A DNA stretch of 64,000 nt from Emcibacteraceae bacterium. GTDB taxonomy: Bacteria; Pseudomonadota; Alphaproteobacteria; Sphingomonadales; Emcibacteraceae. Positions 26,820-36,653 of this stretch are shown one piece after another. Positions within the stretch are counted from its first letter, which is position 1. Every line of letters begins with the position of its first letter. Both the position numbers and the translations under genes were made by a program. The notes below the pieces were generated by a model, which saw only the letters and a program-made list of their open reading frames with translations, did not search any database and was not told where the DNA came from. The stretch is from assembly GCA_021774795.1 (NCBI GenBank), contig JAJFIR010000012.1, positions 1-64,000 on the forward strand. Reading direction: 5' to 3'.

Positions 26820-28085
26820 TCAGGTAAATTTTCGGCCCTTAATAATTATATCAGTACCGTATTTGTTACGGATCTTATCCATTGCCCTTTCGGTCTTGAT
26901 TTCTTTACTTTTTCTTTCGTCTAATAAATCCGGTAAATCGGAATATTGATCATTCTGAAATTTTGAAACGCCGATACCAATAAGACGATATTCTAAGCCA
27001 TTACATTCCGGCTTTAAAAGGAACTTCCCATGTTGATATAGCGTTTCAGCCATTTGGGTCGTGCCATCGAGGGTTACAGATCTAGTGACAGTTCTAAAAT
27101 TTGATGTCTTAAGCTTTAGAGTTACAGTTTTTGCAGACAATTGTTGCTTTTTTAACCTAAAAGACACTTTTTCGCACATTATCCATAGTCGTTTTTTTAG
27201 GTAGTTGTAATCACCAATATCTTCTTCCAACGTATGTTCGTTGGAGATGCTTTTGGTTTTTTGTGATGAAACAACTGATCTACTGTCATCGCCGCGGGAA
27301 AAATAATAAAGTCGCTCACCCATAACGCCATAATCTTGAATGAGTTTTTTCAGCTCCATTTTTTGGAGTTGGCCGATCTGCGTAATTCCCGCTCGTTTCA
27401 TTTTACTATTAAGCACTTTTCCAACACCCCATATTTTACTTATGGGTTGTTTTGCCAGAAAACTTTTTGCTTCTTTTTGTCCAATTATTGAGAATCCCTG
27501 AGGCTTATCAAGATCCGAAGCAAGTTTTGCCAAAAACTTATTATAGCTAAGCCCAACCGATACAGTGATACCAATTTCTTCAAAAACTTTCTTTACGGTT
27601 TTGCAAAGCACTTTTGCTGGTGGCAGCTCGTACAACTTTTCTGTACCCGTAAGATCCAAAAATGCCTCATCAATCGAAATTGGCTCCACCGCCGGTGTTA
27701 TATCATTAAATATTTTTCTGATTTCCTTACTGACAGCGGAATATTTTTCCATATCTGGGCGTAACACAATAGCATTTGGGCACAATTTATTAGCTTTAAA
27801 CATAGGCATAGCGGATTTAACACCGAAAGTTCGTGCAATGTAGCAACATGTGGACACAACGCCGCGCTTGCCACCCCCAATTAATAGTGGTTTCGAATTT
27901 AAATCTGGATTATCGCGTTTTTCAATGCTGGCATAAAATGCATCACAGTCAAGGTGAGCAATGCTTAATTTATTTAGTTCGGGGTGTGAGATAATGCGTG
28001 GGCTGGCACATTTCGGACAAAGCATGTTCGTTTCATAATTCTGGATATTCGAAAGGCAGTCACGGCAAAATGAAAATTGTGTCAT
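26820..28085 (-). CDS. dinB: DNA polymerase IV (DinB) with N-terminal zinc ribbon
   Basis: 421 residues. Residues 1-35 form a CxxC...CPKC zinc-ribbon-like extension (FCRDCLSN, MLCPKCASP), which I recognise from alphaproteobacterial DinB. The Y-family core follows: SIAHLDCDAFYASIEKR with catalytic Asp, YIARTFGVKSAMPMF, and PISIDEAFLDLTG with Asp-Glu. The C-terminal little-finger domain is intact. It performs error-prone lesion bypass. It overlaps the DUF3572 stop by four bases (ATGA). No LexA-type box was recognised upstream. Confidence 0.93.
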   Translation of the reverse strand: MTQFSFCRDCLSNIQNYETNMLCPKCASPRIISHPELNKLSIAHLDCDAFYASIEKRDNPDLNSKPLLIGGGKRGVVSTCCYIARTFGVKSAMPMFKANKLCPNAIVLRPDMEKYSAVSKEIRKIFNDITPAVEPISIDEAFLDLTGTEKLYELPPAKVLCKTVKKVFEEIGITVSVGLSYNKFLAKLASDLDKPQGFSIIGQKEAKSFLAKQPISKIWGVGKVLNSKMKRAGITQIGQLQKMELKKLIQDYGVMGERLYYFSRGDDSRSVVSSQKTKSISNEHTLEEDIGDYNYLKKRLWIMCEKVSFRLKKQQLSAKTVTLKLKTSNFRTVTRSVTLDGTTQMAETLYQHGKFLLKPECNGLEYRLIGIGVSKFQNDQYSDLPDLLDERKSKEIKTERAMDKIRNKYGTDIIIKGRKFT

Positions 28086-28366
28086 GAGTGATCGGTTGCA
28101 CCAGGAAAACAGCGGCGTCCTTTATCAATATCCATTGGTTCGATGGTATATGCTTCTGAAAATTCTATTAATATTTTCTCATTCTGCAATAGAAAGTCAA
28201 AAATACTGGCTAAAATATGCGACATAGTTTCTGAATTAGACATATTATCCTTTAGCAATGTGAGGTCTATACCGCTCAAATTAACGTAACTGGCTAGATA
28301 TTTTTCGTTTTCTGCTATAAATGTTAGACCGTTTAGAGCAATGACTTCTGCGCTATCTCTGTTCAC
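28082..28366 (-). CDS. DUF3572 family protein
   Basis: 94 residues, helical, with the alphaproteobacterial DUF3572 pattern: AEVIALNGLTFIAENEKYLASYVNLSGIDL at the start and a short C-terminal FSEAYTIEPMDI. Function unknown. It is the first gene of a unit with dinB (four-base overlap), and it is divergent from divK with a 160-base AT-rich gap. Confidence 0.8.
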   Translation of the reverse strand: MNRDSAEVIALNGLTFIAENEKYLASYVNLSGIDLTLLKDNMSNSETMSHILASIFDFLLQNEKILIEFSEAYTIEPMDIDKGRRCFPGATDHS

Positions 28367-28526
28367 GATATATTCCTTGTATTACATAATAATTCAATAT
28401 TAGTATATTTTAGCGTAAATATATAAAAATTAACCGCTTTTTCATATACTGTGGTTATTAGTATGTATATCTATATGGGTTGGTGTTTATGACACTTCAA
28501 AATTATAACAAAATAAGAGACATTTT

Positions 28527-28892
28527 ATGCCAAAAAAAATACTCGTTGTTGAAGATAATGATTTAAATATGAAGCTTTTTTGTGACTTACTGGACGCTCA
28601 TGGATATGAAACGGTTCAAACACAGGAAGGTATGAAAGCTCTTGAACTTGCCAGAAATGAAAAGCCTGATTTAATATTAATGGATATTCAATTACCTGAG
28701 GTCTCGGGTCTCGAAGTAACAAAATGGATCAAAGAAGATGATGATCTGAAGTCAATCCCTGTTATTGCTGTAACAGCGTTTGCTATGAAGGGTGATGAAG
28801 AAAAGATACGTGAGGGTGGTTGTGAAGCCTATATCGCGAAACCTATTTCCGTGAGCCACTTTATTGAAACAGTGCGTAAATTTGTAGGGTAA
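28527..28892 (+). CDS. divK: DivK, single-domain response regulator
   Basis: 121 residues, only a receiver domain: [12 protein letters not shown] acidic pocket, phospho-Asp in [13 protein letters not shown], Thr in [11 protein letters not shown] and Lys in YIAKPIS. In Caulobacter and relatives DivK~P acts on the DivL-CckA pathway to control CtrA, with PleC and DivJ as kinase/phosphatase. It is followed 9 bases later by pleD, the canonical alphaproteobacterial pair. Confidence 0.93.
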   Translation: MPKKILVVEDNDLNMKLFCDLLDAHGYETVQTQEGMKALELARNEKPDLILMDIQLPEVSGLEVTKWIKEDDDLKSIPVIAVTAFAMKGDEEKIREGGCEAYIAKPISVSHFIETVRKFVG

Positions 28893-28901
28893 TCGCTTAA
28901 A

Positions 28902-30287
28902 ATGACCGCAAGAGTATTAGTTGTAGATGATGTGCTTCATAATGTGAAGCTACTTGAAGCGAAGCTCCGAAGTGAATATTTCGATGTGCTTACTGCAATG
29001 AACGGTATTGATGCTCTAAATATAATCGAAAACGAACTGCCAGATATCATATTACTGGATGTAATGATGCCGGGGATGGATGGATTTGAAGTGTGCAGGC
29101 GTGTTAAAGAAAATCCGCTAGTGGCCCATATTCCAATAATCATGGTTACAGCACTTGATCAACAAAAAGATAGAGTAACGGGACTTGAGGCTGGCGCGGA
29201 TGACTTTCTTACCAAACCGATTCAGGATTTGCCACTATTTGCCAGAGTGCGGTCACTTGTTCGGCTAAAAGTATTGATGGATGAACTGCGAATGCGCGAT
29301 TCGACTGGAAAGGCTTTTGCAGGAGATGCCGGGATGGAAGTTAGCTCTACCATCAAACTTGACGATGCAAAAATACTACTCGTTGAAGATTATGAGAGAG
29401 TTGCCCACAGAATAATGGGATATTTGGACGGCGCGGCGCAATCAATAGACATGGATGATGTTGATGTAGGTGAGCTGACAACAGAAAATCTAGGGCAATA
29501 TGACTTATTTATCATTAGCTTAAGTCTTAGAAAAGTAGATGGTTTGAGGCTTTGTTCATCTATCAGATCAAATGAAGCGACAAGGCACACGCCCATTCTA
29601 ATTTTGATAGATGAAGGTGACAACGAACGATTAATTCAAGCAATGGATATCGGCGTAACCGATTATGTCACCAGACCGATTGACGGCAATGAATTGGTTG
29701 CGAGAGTCAAAGCACAAATCAGACATAAAAGATTTGCTGATTACCTGCGTGGGAAAATGCAAAAAAACATGGAAATGGCAGTAACGGATTCAGTAACAAA
29801 TTTGTACAACAGGCACTTCCTTTCCACACATTTGGAGAATGTATTCTCCCCTGATAATGATAAGCAGGCCAATTTAGCGATGCTAATGTTAGATATTGAT
29901 TATTTCAAAATAGTCAATGATACACACGGACATGCGGCAGGTGATGAAGTTCTGGAGGAATTTGCGGAAAGAATTTCAAGTAATATTCGTAGTATTGATT
30001 TGGCCGCGAGATATGGGGGCGAAGAATTTGTTGTTATTATGCCTGAAACTGATGCCGAATTTGCGTTATTTATCGCCGAGCGTTTACGGCGCACGATCAG
30101 CGATAAACCGTTTGAAATATCTACATCGAAAGAACCAATTAACGTCACCGTAAGCATCGGCGTTTCAATCGCCAGTGATGAATGCAATACGAAGGAAAAG
30201 TTGCTTTCTGACGCGGATAAAGGGCTTTATAAAGCGAAAGATTCCGGACGTAATAAAGTGTGTGGTTTTAAGTGTTTAGATGAATAG
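28902..30287 (+). CDS. pleD: PleD, two-receiver diguanylate cyclase
   Basis: 461 residues: receiver 1 (1-120, phospho-Asp in IILLDVMMPGMDG), receiver 2 (about 150-275) and GGDEF (about 290-461). Receiver 2 has Ser where the phospho-acceptor would be (DLFIISLSLRKVDG), so it is an adaptor domain as in Caulobacter PleD. The GGDEF motif is GGEEF in ARYGGEEFVVIMP, with RSID as the inhibitory site. It makes c-di-GMP at the stalked pole after phosphorylation of receiver 1, in step with DivK. Confidence 0.94.
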   Translation: MTARVLVVDDVLHNVKLLEAKLRSEYFDVLTAMNGIDALNIIENELPDIILLDVMMPGMDGFEVCRRVKENPLVAHIPIIMVTALDQQKDRVTGLEAGADDFLTKPIQDLPLFARVRSLVRLKVLMDELRMRDSTGKAFAGDAGMEVSSTIKLDDAKILLVEDYERVAHRIMGYLDGAAQSIDMDDVDVGELTTENLGQYDLFIISLSLRKVDGLRLCSSIRSNEATRHTPILILIDEGDNERLIQAMDIGVTDYVTRPIDGNELVARVKAQIRHKRFADYLRGKMQKNMEMAVTDSVTNLYNRHFLSTHLENVFSPDNDKQANLAMLMLDIDYFKIVNDTHGHAAGDEVLEEFAERISSNIRSIDLAARYGGEEFVVIMPETDAEFALFIAERLRRTISDKPFEISTSKEPINVTVSIGVSIASDECNTKEKLLSDADKGLYKAKDSGRNKVCGFKCLDE

Positions 30288-30314
30288 TCTGATATAAAGA
30301 AGAATGGTTTGACA

Positions 30315-30343
30315 TAAAAAAGGCCGCTTTGAATAAAGCAGCC
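30315..30343 (-). terminator. Intrinsic terminator of rpmG
   Basis: GGCCGCTTT (30322-30330) and AAAGCAGCC (30335-30343) are inverted with one mismatch around GAAT. On the minus strand the stem is followed by TTTTTT (30316-30321 read in reverse). It terminates the rpmG-proximal operon. On the plus strand, after pleD, no T-run follows. Confidence 0.75.
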
Positions 30344-30373
30344 ACTCCCAAAAAATGTAAATATCGTAATAAG

Positions 30374-30541
30374 CTATTTAATTTTTACTTCCTTGAATTC
30401 AACATGTTTGCGCGCAACAGGATCATACTTGCGCATTACCATCTTTTCAGTGATGTTGCGTGGGTTTTTCTTCGTAACATAATAAAAACCTGTATCAGCA
30501 GTGCTGACGAGCTTAATTTTTACACTTGATGGTTTGGCCAT
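30374..30541 (-). CDS. rpmG: Ribosomal protein L33
   Basis: A 55-residue protein not seen among long ORFs. Translation from the ATG at 30541 gives [20 protein letters not shown], then [34 protein letters not shown], stop TAG at 30374-30376. This is the L33 family of the 50S subunit, in the cysteine-free form. It lies 95 bases after rnr, in the same direction, and precedes a terminator. Confidence 0.93.
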   Translation of the reverse strand: MAKPSSVKIKLVSTADTGFYYVTKKNPRNITEKMVMRKYDPVARKHVEFKEVKIK

Positions 30542-30636
30542 TGCTAGCTTCCGTTCTTAAATTTCATAGATTATGTTTGCGGAAAATACAGGGATTGTGG
30601 GTGAAGTCAAGTAAAAGTCAGTGATTTTTTTATAAT

Positions 30637-32874
30637 TCACTTTCTTTTTCTTTTTCGCACTGTTTTGTTATTTTTTCTTGCTGTATTGCGCTTCTGATGT
30701 TTGTTTAAATTATCATCCATTAATTGGAAAATTAGCCCGCCCGAGACGGGATTGGCTTCTTTTAGCCGTACATTGATAGAATCACCTAATTGGTAGGTCA
30801 GACCACTATGTTCGCCTTGAATAAGCTGATGATCCTTGTCATAAAAAAAATAGTCGCCAACAATTGACGATATAGGTATAAACCCCTCACCACCGGTTTC
30901 GATGAGGCTGACAAATAAACCGGCGCGAATGACACCGCCGATTTTACCTTCGAATACTTCATCTATTTTGCTGTACATATAGTGGGCTACATAACGTTCG
31001 GTAGAGTTTCGTTCGGCAATCATTGAATTACGTTCAGTGTTGCTTATGTGTTCGGCCGTTTCATATAAATGCTCAATATCACCGTCGCTCAATCCATCAT
31101 CACCTAGCTTTAGTGCTTTTATGAGTGCCCGATGAATGAGTACGTCAGCGTAACGGCGAATTGGGGAAGTGAAATGCGCATATTTAGTGAGTGATAATCC
31201 GAAGTGCCCGTGATTATCAGGACTATATTTTGCCTGCATTTGGGTTCTCAAAATTATCGTATTGATAACACTTTCATGTGGTGTTCCGACTACTTTTTCT
31301 AACAAATTATTGAATATTTTTGGTTTTATTGCCTGCCCTTTTGCAAAATTATAATCCAGACTCTGCATAAACTGTCTTAGAGTTTCGAGCTTATCCAAAC
31401 TCGGCTGTTCGTGAATGCGGTACATGCAGGGGACGTTTCTTTTTTCCAGCTCTTCCGCCGCGGCCACATTTGCCTGTACCATGAATTCTTCAACAAGTTT
31501 GTGGGCCGGTATGTTTTCTCGATTAGTAATTGACGCGACTTTACCTTCGTCATCGAGATTGATTTTCTTTTCAGGTACAAATAATTCTAACGGTTCGCGG
31601 TGGGTACGCCCTTTAAGTAATATTTCGAACGCGTCATATAGTGGATTTATTACCTTGTCTAATAGATGCGAAGTACGCCCACAGGTTTTTCCATCGCGGG
31701 CTGACTGGAATTCCTGGTAAGAGAGACTAGCGAGGCTATTCATTAGGCCTCGAACGAATTTGTGACGTATTTTTTCCCCACGTTTATCGAACCAGATATG
31801 TACAGCCAGAGTATATCTGTCTTCTGCTTCATGCAGAGAACAAAGTCCGTTGGATAAAGATTCTGGTAACATAGGGACGACACGGTCAGGAAAATAGGTG
31901 GAGTTTCCACGTTTCCGTGCTTCTTGATCAAGGGCCGAGCGTGGTTTTACATATTCCGCTACGTCAGCAATCGCGATTAAAATATGACAGCCGCCCGCAT
32001 TATTTGGATCGGGATCCATTTCCGCCCAAATAGCATCATCATGATCACGTGCATCCGGGGGATCGACAGTGATTAACGGAAGTGATCTCAGGTCCGTTCT
32101 TTTTCTCAAACCAGGATTCTGAGACTTTTTGGCTTCTTTGATAACGTTATCGGGAAACTCTACGGCGATGCCTTGTGATATTATTGCTATTAAACTGATT
32201 GATTTCGGGTCGTCTACTGACCCGAAGCATTTAAGAACTTTAGCAGGTTTGGCTTTTGCGTGTCGTGACCTTTGGCGGCCGGGCTTAATTTGAATAAGAA
32301 CGAGAGTACCGTCTTTGGCTTCGTTCCAGTCATTTTTAGCAATTAAATATTTATTTCGGTCTTTTTTGTCCGTTGGATTTACGAAGGCAATATTTTCATC
32401 GTCAGAATTGAATATTCCCATCACTTGTGTTGAACTTTGTTCAATTTTTCTAATTACTTTAGCGACGTAACCGGTTTCGCCTTTGTTTTTATTTGGTGTG
32501 ATGCGCACAAGGGCTTTATCGCCTGGCCCAAGCTTATTGCGTTGGTCGTGTGCAAACATTAGTATCTTTGGCGGATTTTTAGAATGTTGCCAGTTTGCCG
32601 GGCGCGCCGTTAAGTCACCAAAATTATCAATCCCACTTATTTCAACGATTAAAACAGGGGGTAAGTCACCGGAGACATGTAGTTTGGATTTACGCGATTT
32701 TTCGAGCAGCCCGTCCAGGTTCATTTTTCTGAGAACTTTTTTCAGTTTTATCTTATCCTCGCCCTTAATTTGAAAAGCGCGCGTAATTTCACGCTTCGAG
32801 GCGCGACCCGGATTTTCCCGAATGAACTCTAAAATCTGATCAGCATTAGGAAAAGGGGCTTTCATTTTGGCCAT
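30637..32874 (-). CDS. rnr: Ribonuclease R
   Basis: 745 residues. Cold-shock-like domains come before the RNB core, with the catalytic cluster VDPPDARDHDDAIWAEM (four Asp around two metals). A C-terminal S1 domain reads FEGKIGGVIRAGLFVSLIETGGEGFI, then a basic tail (KHQKRNTARKNNKTVRKRKR). It degrades structured RNA 3' to 5'. It starts 8 bases after the topA stop, and the two are probably co-transcribed. The basic tail is common in RNase R. Confidence 0.95.
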   Translation of the reverse strand: MAKMKAPFPNADQILEFIRENPGRASKREITRAFQIKGEDKIKLKKVLRKMNLDGLLEKSRKSKLHVSGDLPPVLIVEISGIDNFGDLTARPANWQHSKNPPKILMFAHDQRNKLGPGDKALVRITPNKNKGETGYVAKVIRKIEQSSTQVMGIFNSDDENIAFVNPTDKKDRNKYLIAKNDWNEAKDGTLVLIQIKPGRQRSRHAKAKPAKVLKCFGSVDDPKSISLIAIISQGIAVEFPDNVIKEAKKSQNPGLRKRTDLRSLPLITVDPPDARDHDDAIWAEMDPDPNNAGGCHILIAIADVAEYVKPRSALDQEARKRGNSTYFPDRVVPMLPESLSNGLCSLHEAEDRYTLAVHIWFDKRGEKIRHKFVRGLMNSLASLSYQEFQSARDGKTCGRTSHLLDKVINPLYDAFEILLKGRTHREPLELFVPEKKINLDDEGKVASITNRENIPAHKLVEEFMVQANVAAAEELEKRNVPCMYRIHEQPSLDKLETLRQFMQSLDYNFAKGQAIKPKIFNNLLEKVVGTPHESVINTIILRTQMQAKYSPDNHGHFGLSLTKYAHFTSPIRRYADVLIHRALIKALKLGDDGLSDGDIEHLYETAEHISNTERNSMIAERNSTERYVAHYMYSKIDEVFEGKIGGVIRAGLFVSLIETGGEGFIPISSIVGDYFFYDKDHQLIQGEHSGLTYQLGDSINVRLKEANPVSGGLIFQLMDDNLNKHQKRNTARKNNKTVRKRKRK

Positions 32875-32882
32875 TGTTTTCC

Positions 32883-35450
32883 TTATTTGGCTTTGGCCTT
32901 AGCTTTCTTTTTAGCTTTCGGTTTGGCCTTGGCTTTAGGTTTCGATTTTTTGCCTTTAGCAGCGCGCGCCTTGATCAACTCTATCGCTTCCTCAACAGTA
33001 ATATCCTTTGGATCTTTGTCTTTCGGGATTGTCGCGTTAACGCGCTTATATTTGACATATGGACCGTATCTGCCGTCCATTACTAAAATATTGCCTTCAC
33101 CGTCTGGATGTTCACCCAAATCTTTAATCGGCTCAGCTGATTTCCCACGTTTTGCTAGTGCCTCTGCCAGCAATGTGACTGCATGGTTAATACCGATATT
33201 AAAAACATCTTCCGGGTCTTTTAAGCTCGCAAATGCACCGTTATGGGAAACATAAGGGCCATAGCGGCCAATCGCAGCTTTAATAACTTTACCGTCTTCC
33301 GGATGTACACCAACGTCACGCGGTAGGGCAAGGAGTTTAAGGGCGCGTTCAAAATCAACTGATTCTGCTGCCATACCTTTTGGAATAGAGGCTCTTTTTG
33401 GTTTTTCTTTTTCAACGGGTTCGCCGAGTTGGATATAAGGCCCGAAACGTCCACTACGAACCGTAACTTCCATGCCGGAATCCGGATCAATACCCAGAGT
33501 TTTTGGCCCATCGTCTTGTGCTTTTTCCCCGTCGCCATCTTGAATTTGGCGAGTGTAATTACACTCCGGATAATTTTCACAACCAATGAATGCTCCGAAT
33601 TTACCGGTTTTGACACTCAACCCACCTTCTTCACATTTGGGACATTTACGTGGATCGGAGCCATCTCCGCGTTCTTGAAAGATAAATGGCGCAAGCGCAT
33701 CCGTTATGACATCCAGTACTTCAGAAACTCGCAGGTCTTTTGTTTCTGCTATAGCCGCACTAAAATCGAGCCAAAAGTTTGCAAGAACTTCTTTCCAGGG
33801 AATTTTTCCGTCCGAAACTCTGTCAAGCTCCGCTTCAAGGTCAGCGGTGAAATCATACTGTACATATTTGTTGAAATAACTTTCCAGAAAAGATGTTACA
33901 ACACGTCCTTTTCCTTCTGGAATAAATCTATTTTTATCCATAACAACATAATTGCGGTCTCTTAATACTGTAAGGATAGAAGCATAAGTGGACGGGCGAC
34001 CAATACCAAGTTCTTCCATTCGTTTAACGAGGCTTGCTTCTGTGAAGCGTGGTGGTGGCTCAGTGAAATGTTGATTGGCTTCAATTTTATCCTTATTTAC
34101 ATTTTCACCTTTTGATAATTTAGGCAGACGTTTCTCGTCATCATCTTTTGCGTCGTCCCGTCCTTCTTGATATAGGGTAAGAAAGCCATCAAAGATTTGT
34201 ACTGTGCCCGTCGCCCGAAGTGAGGTTTTGCCATCCGCGGAAACGATATCAGCGGTGGTTCGTTCCATTCTCGCTTCTTCCATCTGGCTGGCGATGGTTC
34301 TTTTCCAAATCAGCTCGTAAAGTCTTTTTTGGTCATCGTCTAATCGGTTTGCTATTGATTCAGGCAGTCTTGCCAGATCAGTTGGGCGCACTGCTTCGTG
34401 GGCTTCCTGCGCATTTTTTGATTTATTTTTATAAAATTTCGGTTTTGCGGGTACATATTCGCTACCATATTTTTCGCCAATAACGCTTCGTGCACTTGCA
34501 ATGGCTTCCCTGGCTATGTTAACGCCGTCCGTCCGCATATAAGTAATAAGTCCAGTGGTTTCACCCTTTATATCAATACCTTCATAAAGTTTCTGCGCCG
34601 TTCTCATGGTACGTTGCGCATTAAACCCAAGCTTCCTTGCTGCTTCCTGCTGCATCGTAGACGTGGTAAATGACGGCGACGGGTGCCTTTTAGCTGGCTT
34701 ACTGATAACGTCTTTTACGGTAAATTCTGCCGCTTCCACTGCTTTTTTTGCGGCCAATGCGGTAGTTTCGTTTGTTAATGTAAACTTCTCGAGCTTTTTT
34801 CCATTTAGCAAAGTCAATCTCGCGCTAAATGATTTAGCTGCGGAATTTTTAAGCTGCGCTTCTATGGTCCAGTATTCTTCGGATAAGAATTTTTCAATTT
34901 CCAGTTCACGTTCGCAAATGAGGCGCAATGCTACCGACTGAACACGCCCGGCTGATTTAGAACCAGGGAGTTTACGCCATAATACGGGTGATAAATTAAA
35001 TCCAACCAAATAATCTAATGCCCGCCTTGCAAGGTAGGCCTCTACCATTTCCGTATCAACGTCACGGGGTTCATCCATCGCTTTAAGAATAGCGGTTTTA
35101 GTGATCTCATTAAATACGACGCGCTTGACATTAACGTCTTTCATCACACCGCGTTTTGCTTTTAACACTTCAAGAACGTGCCAGGAAATAGCTTCACCTT
35201 CGCGGTCAGGGTCGGTCGCGAGAATAAGCTCATCCGAATTTTTTGTGCTGTCCGCGATGTCTTTGATGCGTTTTTTGCTGTCGCTATCAACTTTCCACGT
35301 CATCTCAAAGTCATTGTCGGTATCAACCGAGCCATCCTTAGAAGGCAAGTCGCGAATATGGCCAAAGCTTGCGAGAACTTTATAATCTTTGCCTAGATAT
35401 TTGTTTATAGTCTTGGCTTTCGCCGGAGATTCAACAATTACTGTTTTCAT
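32883..35450 (-). CDS. topA: DNA topoisomerase I
   Basis: 855 residues. The Toprim domain begins TVIVESPAKAKTINKYLG; the active Tyr is in GLITYMRTDGVNI; a zinc-ribbon (CPKCEEGGLSVKTGKFG, CENYPEC) and several repeats (GRFGPYIQLG, GRYGPYVSHNG, GRYGPYVKYK) follow. The C-terminus is a Lys/Ala-rich tail of about 25 residues. It relaxes negative supercoils. It lies between dprA (66-base gap) and rnr. The tail could bind DNA non-specifically. Confidence 0.96.
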   Translation of the reverse strand: MKTVIVESPAKAKTINKYLGKDYKVLASFGHIRDLPSKDGSVDTDNDFEMTWKVDSDSKKRIKDIADSTKNSDELILATDPDREGEAISWHVLEVLKAKRGVMKDVNVKRVVFNEITKTAILKAMDEPRDVDTEMVEAYLARRALDYLVGFNLSPVLWRKLPGSKSAGRVQSVALRLICERELEIEKFLSEEYWTIEAQLKNSAAKSFSARLTLLNGKKLEKFTLTNETTALAAKKAVEAAEFTVKDVISKPAKRHPSPSFTTSTMQQEAARKLGFNAQRTMRTAQKLYEGIDIKGETTGLITYMRTDGVNIAREAIASARSVIGEKYGSEYVPAKPKFYKNKSKNAQEAHEAVRPTDLARLPESIANRLDDDQKRLYELIWKRTIASQMEEARMERTTADIVSADGKTSLRATGTVQIFDGFLTLYQEGRDDAKDDDEKRLPKLSKGENVNKDKIEANQHFTEPPPRFTEASLVKRMEELGIGRPSTYASILTVLRDRNYVVMDKNRFIPEGKGRVVTSFLESYFNKYVQYDFTADLEAELDRVSDGKIPWKEVLANFWLDFSAAIAETKDLRVSEVLDVITDALAPFIFQERGDGSDPRKCPKCEEGGLSVKTGKFGAFIGCENYPECNYTRQIQDGDGEKAQDDGPKTLGIDPDSGMEVTVRSGRFGPYIQLGEPVEKEKPKRASIPKGMAAESVDFERALKLLALPRDVGVHPEDGKVIKAAIGRYGPYVSHNGAFASLKDPEDVFNIGINHAVTLLAEALAKRGKSAEPIKDLGEHPDGEGNILVMDGRYGPYVKYKRVNATIPKDKDPKDITVEEAIELIKARAAKGKKSKPKAKAKPKAKKKAKAKAK

Positions 35451-35516
35451 TGCGTTTTCATCACCACTAGAATCGAAATTAAAAATTATTGCTTCACGGG
35501 GCTTTTACAGAATGTT

Positions 35517-36638
35517 TTAACAAAAAGATACCCTGTTTCCTGCATGTCGTGTAATTTCTCCTGCAAGTTCGAACTCAAGAAGTACGGTTTGAACCACGGA
35601 AGGTGTTAGTTTCGTCATCCTGATTAAGTCGTCTATAGCTATCGCAGTATGACTTAATTTTTCCTTAACGGCCTTTGAAGCGTTTTTTAAGTCGCTTTCA
35701 TTTTCTTCTTTATTGGGGGGTGCTTGAAATAGATCATACTGCGGTTCAGAAATGCTTCTCTGATCCACAATGTTTAAAACGTCAACAATATCCTGAACGG
35801 ATTCTGTTAGCTGAGCACCTTGTTTGATTAGGCTGTTTGGGCCCTTGGAACGTGGATCAAGAGGCGAGCCGGGGATCGCAAAAACCTCCCTACCTTGTTC
35901 GGAAGCTAATCTGGCAGTAATCAATGTTCCTGACTTATGCGTAGCTTCCACAACCAATACCCCTGAAGCCAGTCCTGAAATAATCCGGTTTCTTCTGGGA
36001 AAATGGCGTGCTTGTGGCTGGGTGCCAAATGGCATTTCAGAGATAATAAGGCCGGCTTCTTTTATAGATTGATATAATTTTTGGTTTTCGCGAGGATAAA
36101 TAACATCTGCGCCACCAGCGAGGACCGCAATTGTACCGGTGTTCAGCACCCCTGTGTGCGCGGCAGCATCAATCCCACGGGCCATACCAGAGCTGATAAT
36201 GTATCCTGTTTCGCCGAGTTGCTTCGAAAATGATGTTGCCATTTTAATTCCTACGGCAGAAGCATTTCTCGCGCCGACGATGGCAAAACATTTTTTTTCA
36301 AGTAAGTGGGTGTGTCCCAATGCCATCAATATAGGCGGAGCGTCTTCCGTCGCTGCAAGAGGAGTAGAGTATAGGCCATCGCCAAGTACGATCATTGTGC
36401 CACCCAACTTATTTAAAGCGTCAATTTCCTGATCAATTTTTGCTTTTGGGCAGACGACAAGCGGTTTTTTTCTCCCGCCTCGTTTTGCAAGTTCAGGTAA
36501 AATATCGATGGCATTTTTAGCTGATTTATACCTGCTGATCAATTGCCGGAAAGTAACGGGACCTACATTATCGGTTCGAATTAGGCGAAGACGAGCAATC
36601 TTTTCATTTTCCGAAAGTTTTTCAGAAGAGTTACTCAT
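35517..36638 (-). CDS. dprA: DprA, DNA-processing protein
   Basis: 373 residues. N-terminal helical part LRLIRTDNVGPVTFRQLI, Rossmann-like core AIVGARNASAVGIKMA, SGMARGIDAAAHTG, VLAGGADVIYPREN and PRRNRIISGLASGVLVVEA, then a winged-helix end (AIAIDDLIRMTKLTPSVVQTVLLEFELAGEI). DprA loads RecA onto incoming single-stranded DNA in transformation; many non-competent bacteria keep it. It follows plsY by 15 bases. Confidence 0.95.
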   Translation of the reverse strand: MSNSSEKLSENEKIARLRLIRTDNVGPVTFRQLISRYKSAKNAIDILPELAKRGGRKKPLVVCPKAKIDQEIDALNKLGGTMIVLGDGLYSTPLAATEDAPPILMALGHTHLLEKKCFAIVGARNASAVGIKMATSFSKQLGETGYIISSGMARGIDAAAHTGVLNTGTIAVLAGGADVIYPRENQKLYQSIKEAGLIISEMPFGTQPQARHFPRRNRIISGLASGVLVVEATHKSGTLITARLASEQGREVFAIPGSPLDPRSKGPNSLIKQGAQLTESVQDIVDVLNIVDQRSISEPQYDLFQAPPNKEENESDLKNASKAVKEKLSHTAIAIDDLIRMTKLTPSVVQTVLLEFELAGEITRHAGNRVSFC

Positions 36639-36653
36639 ACCATTTTGCCCCGA

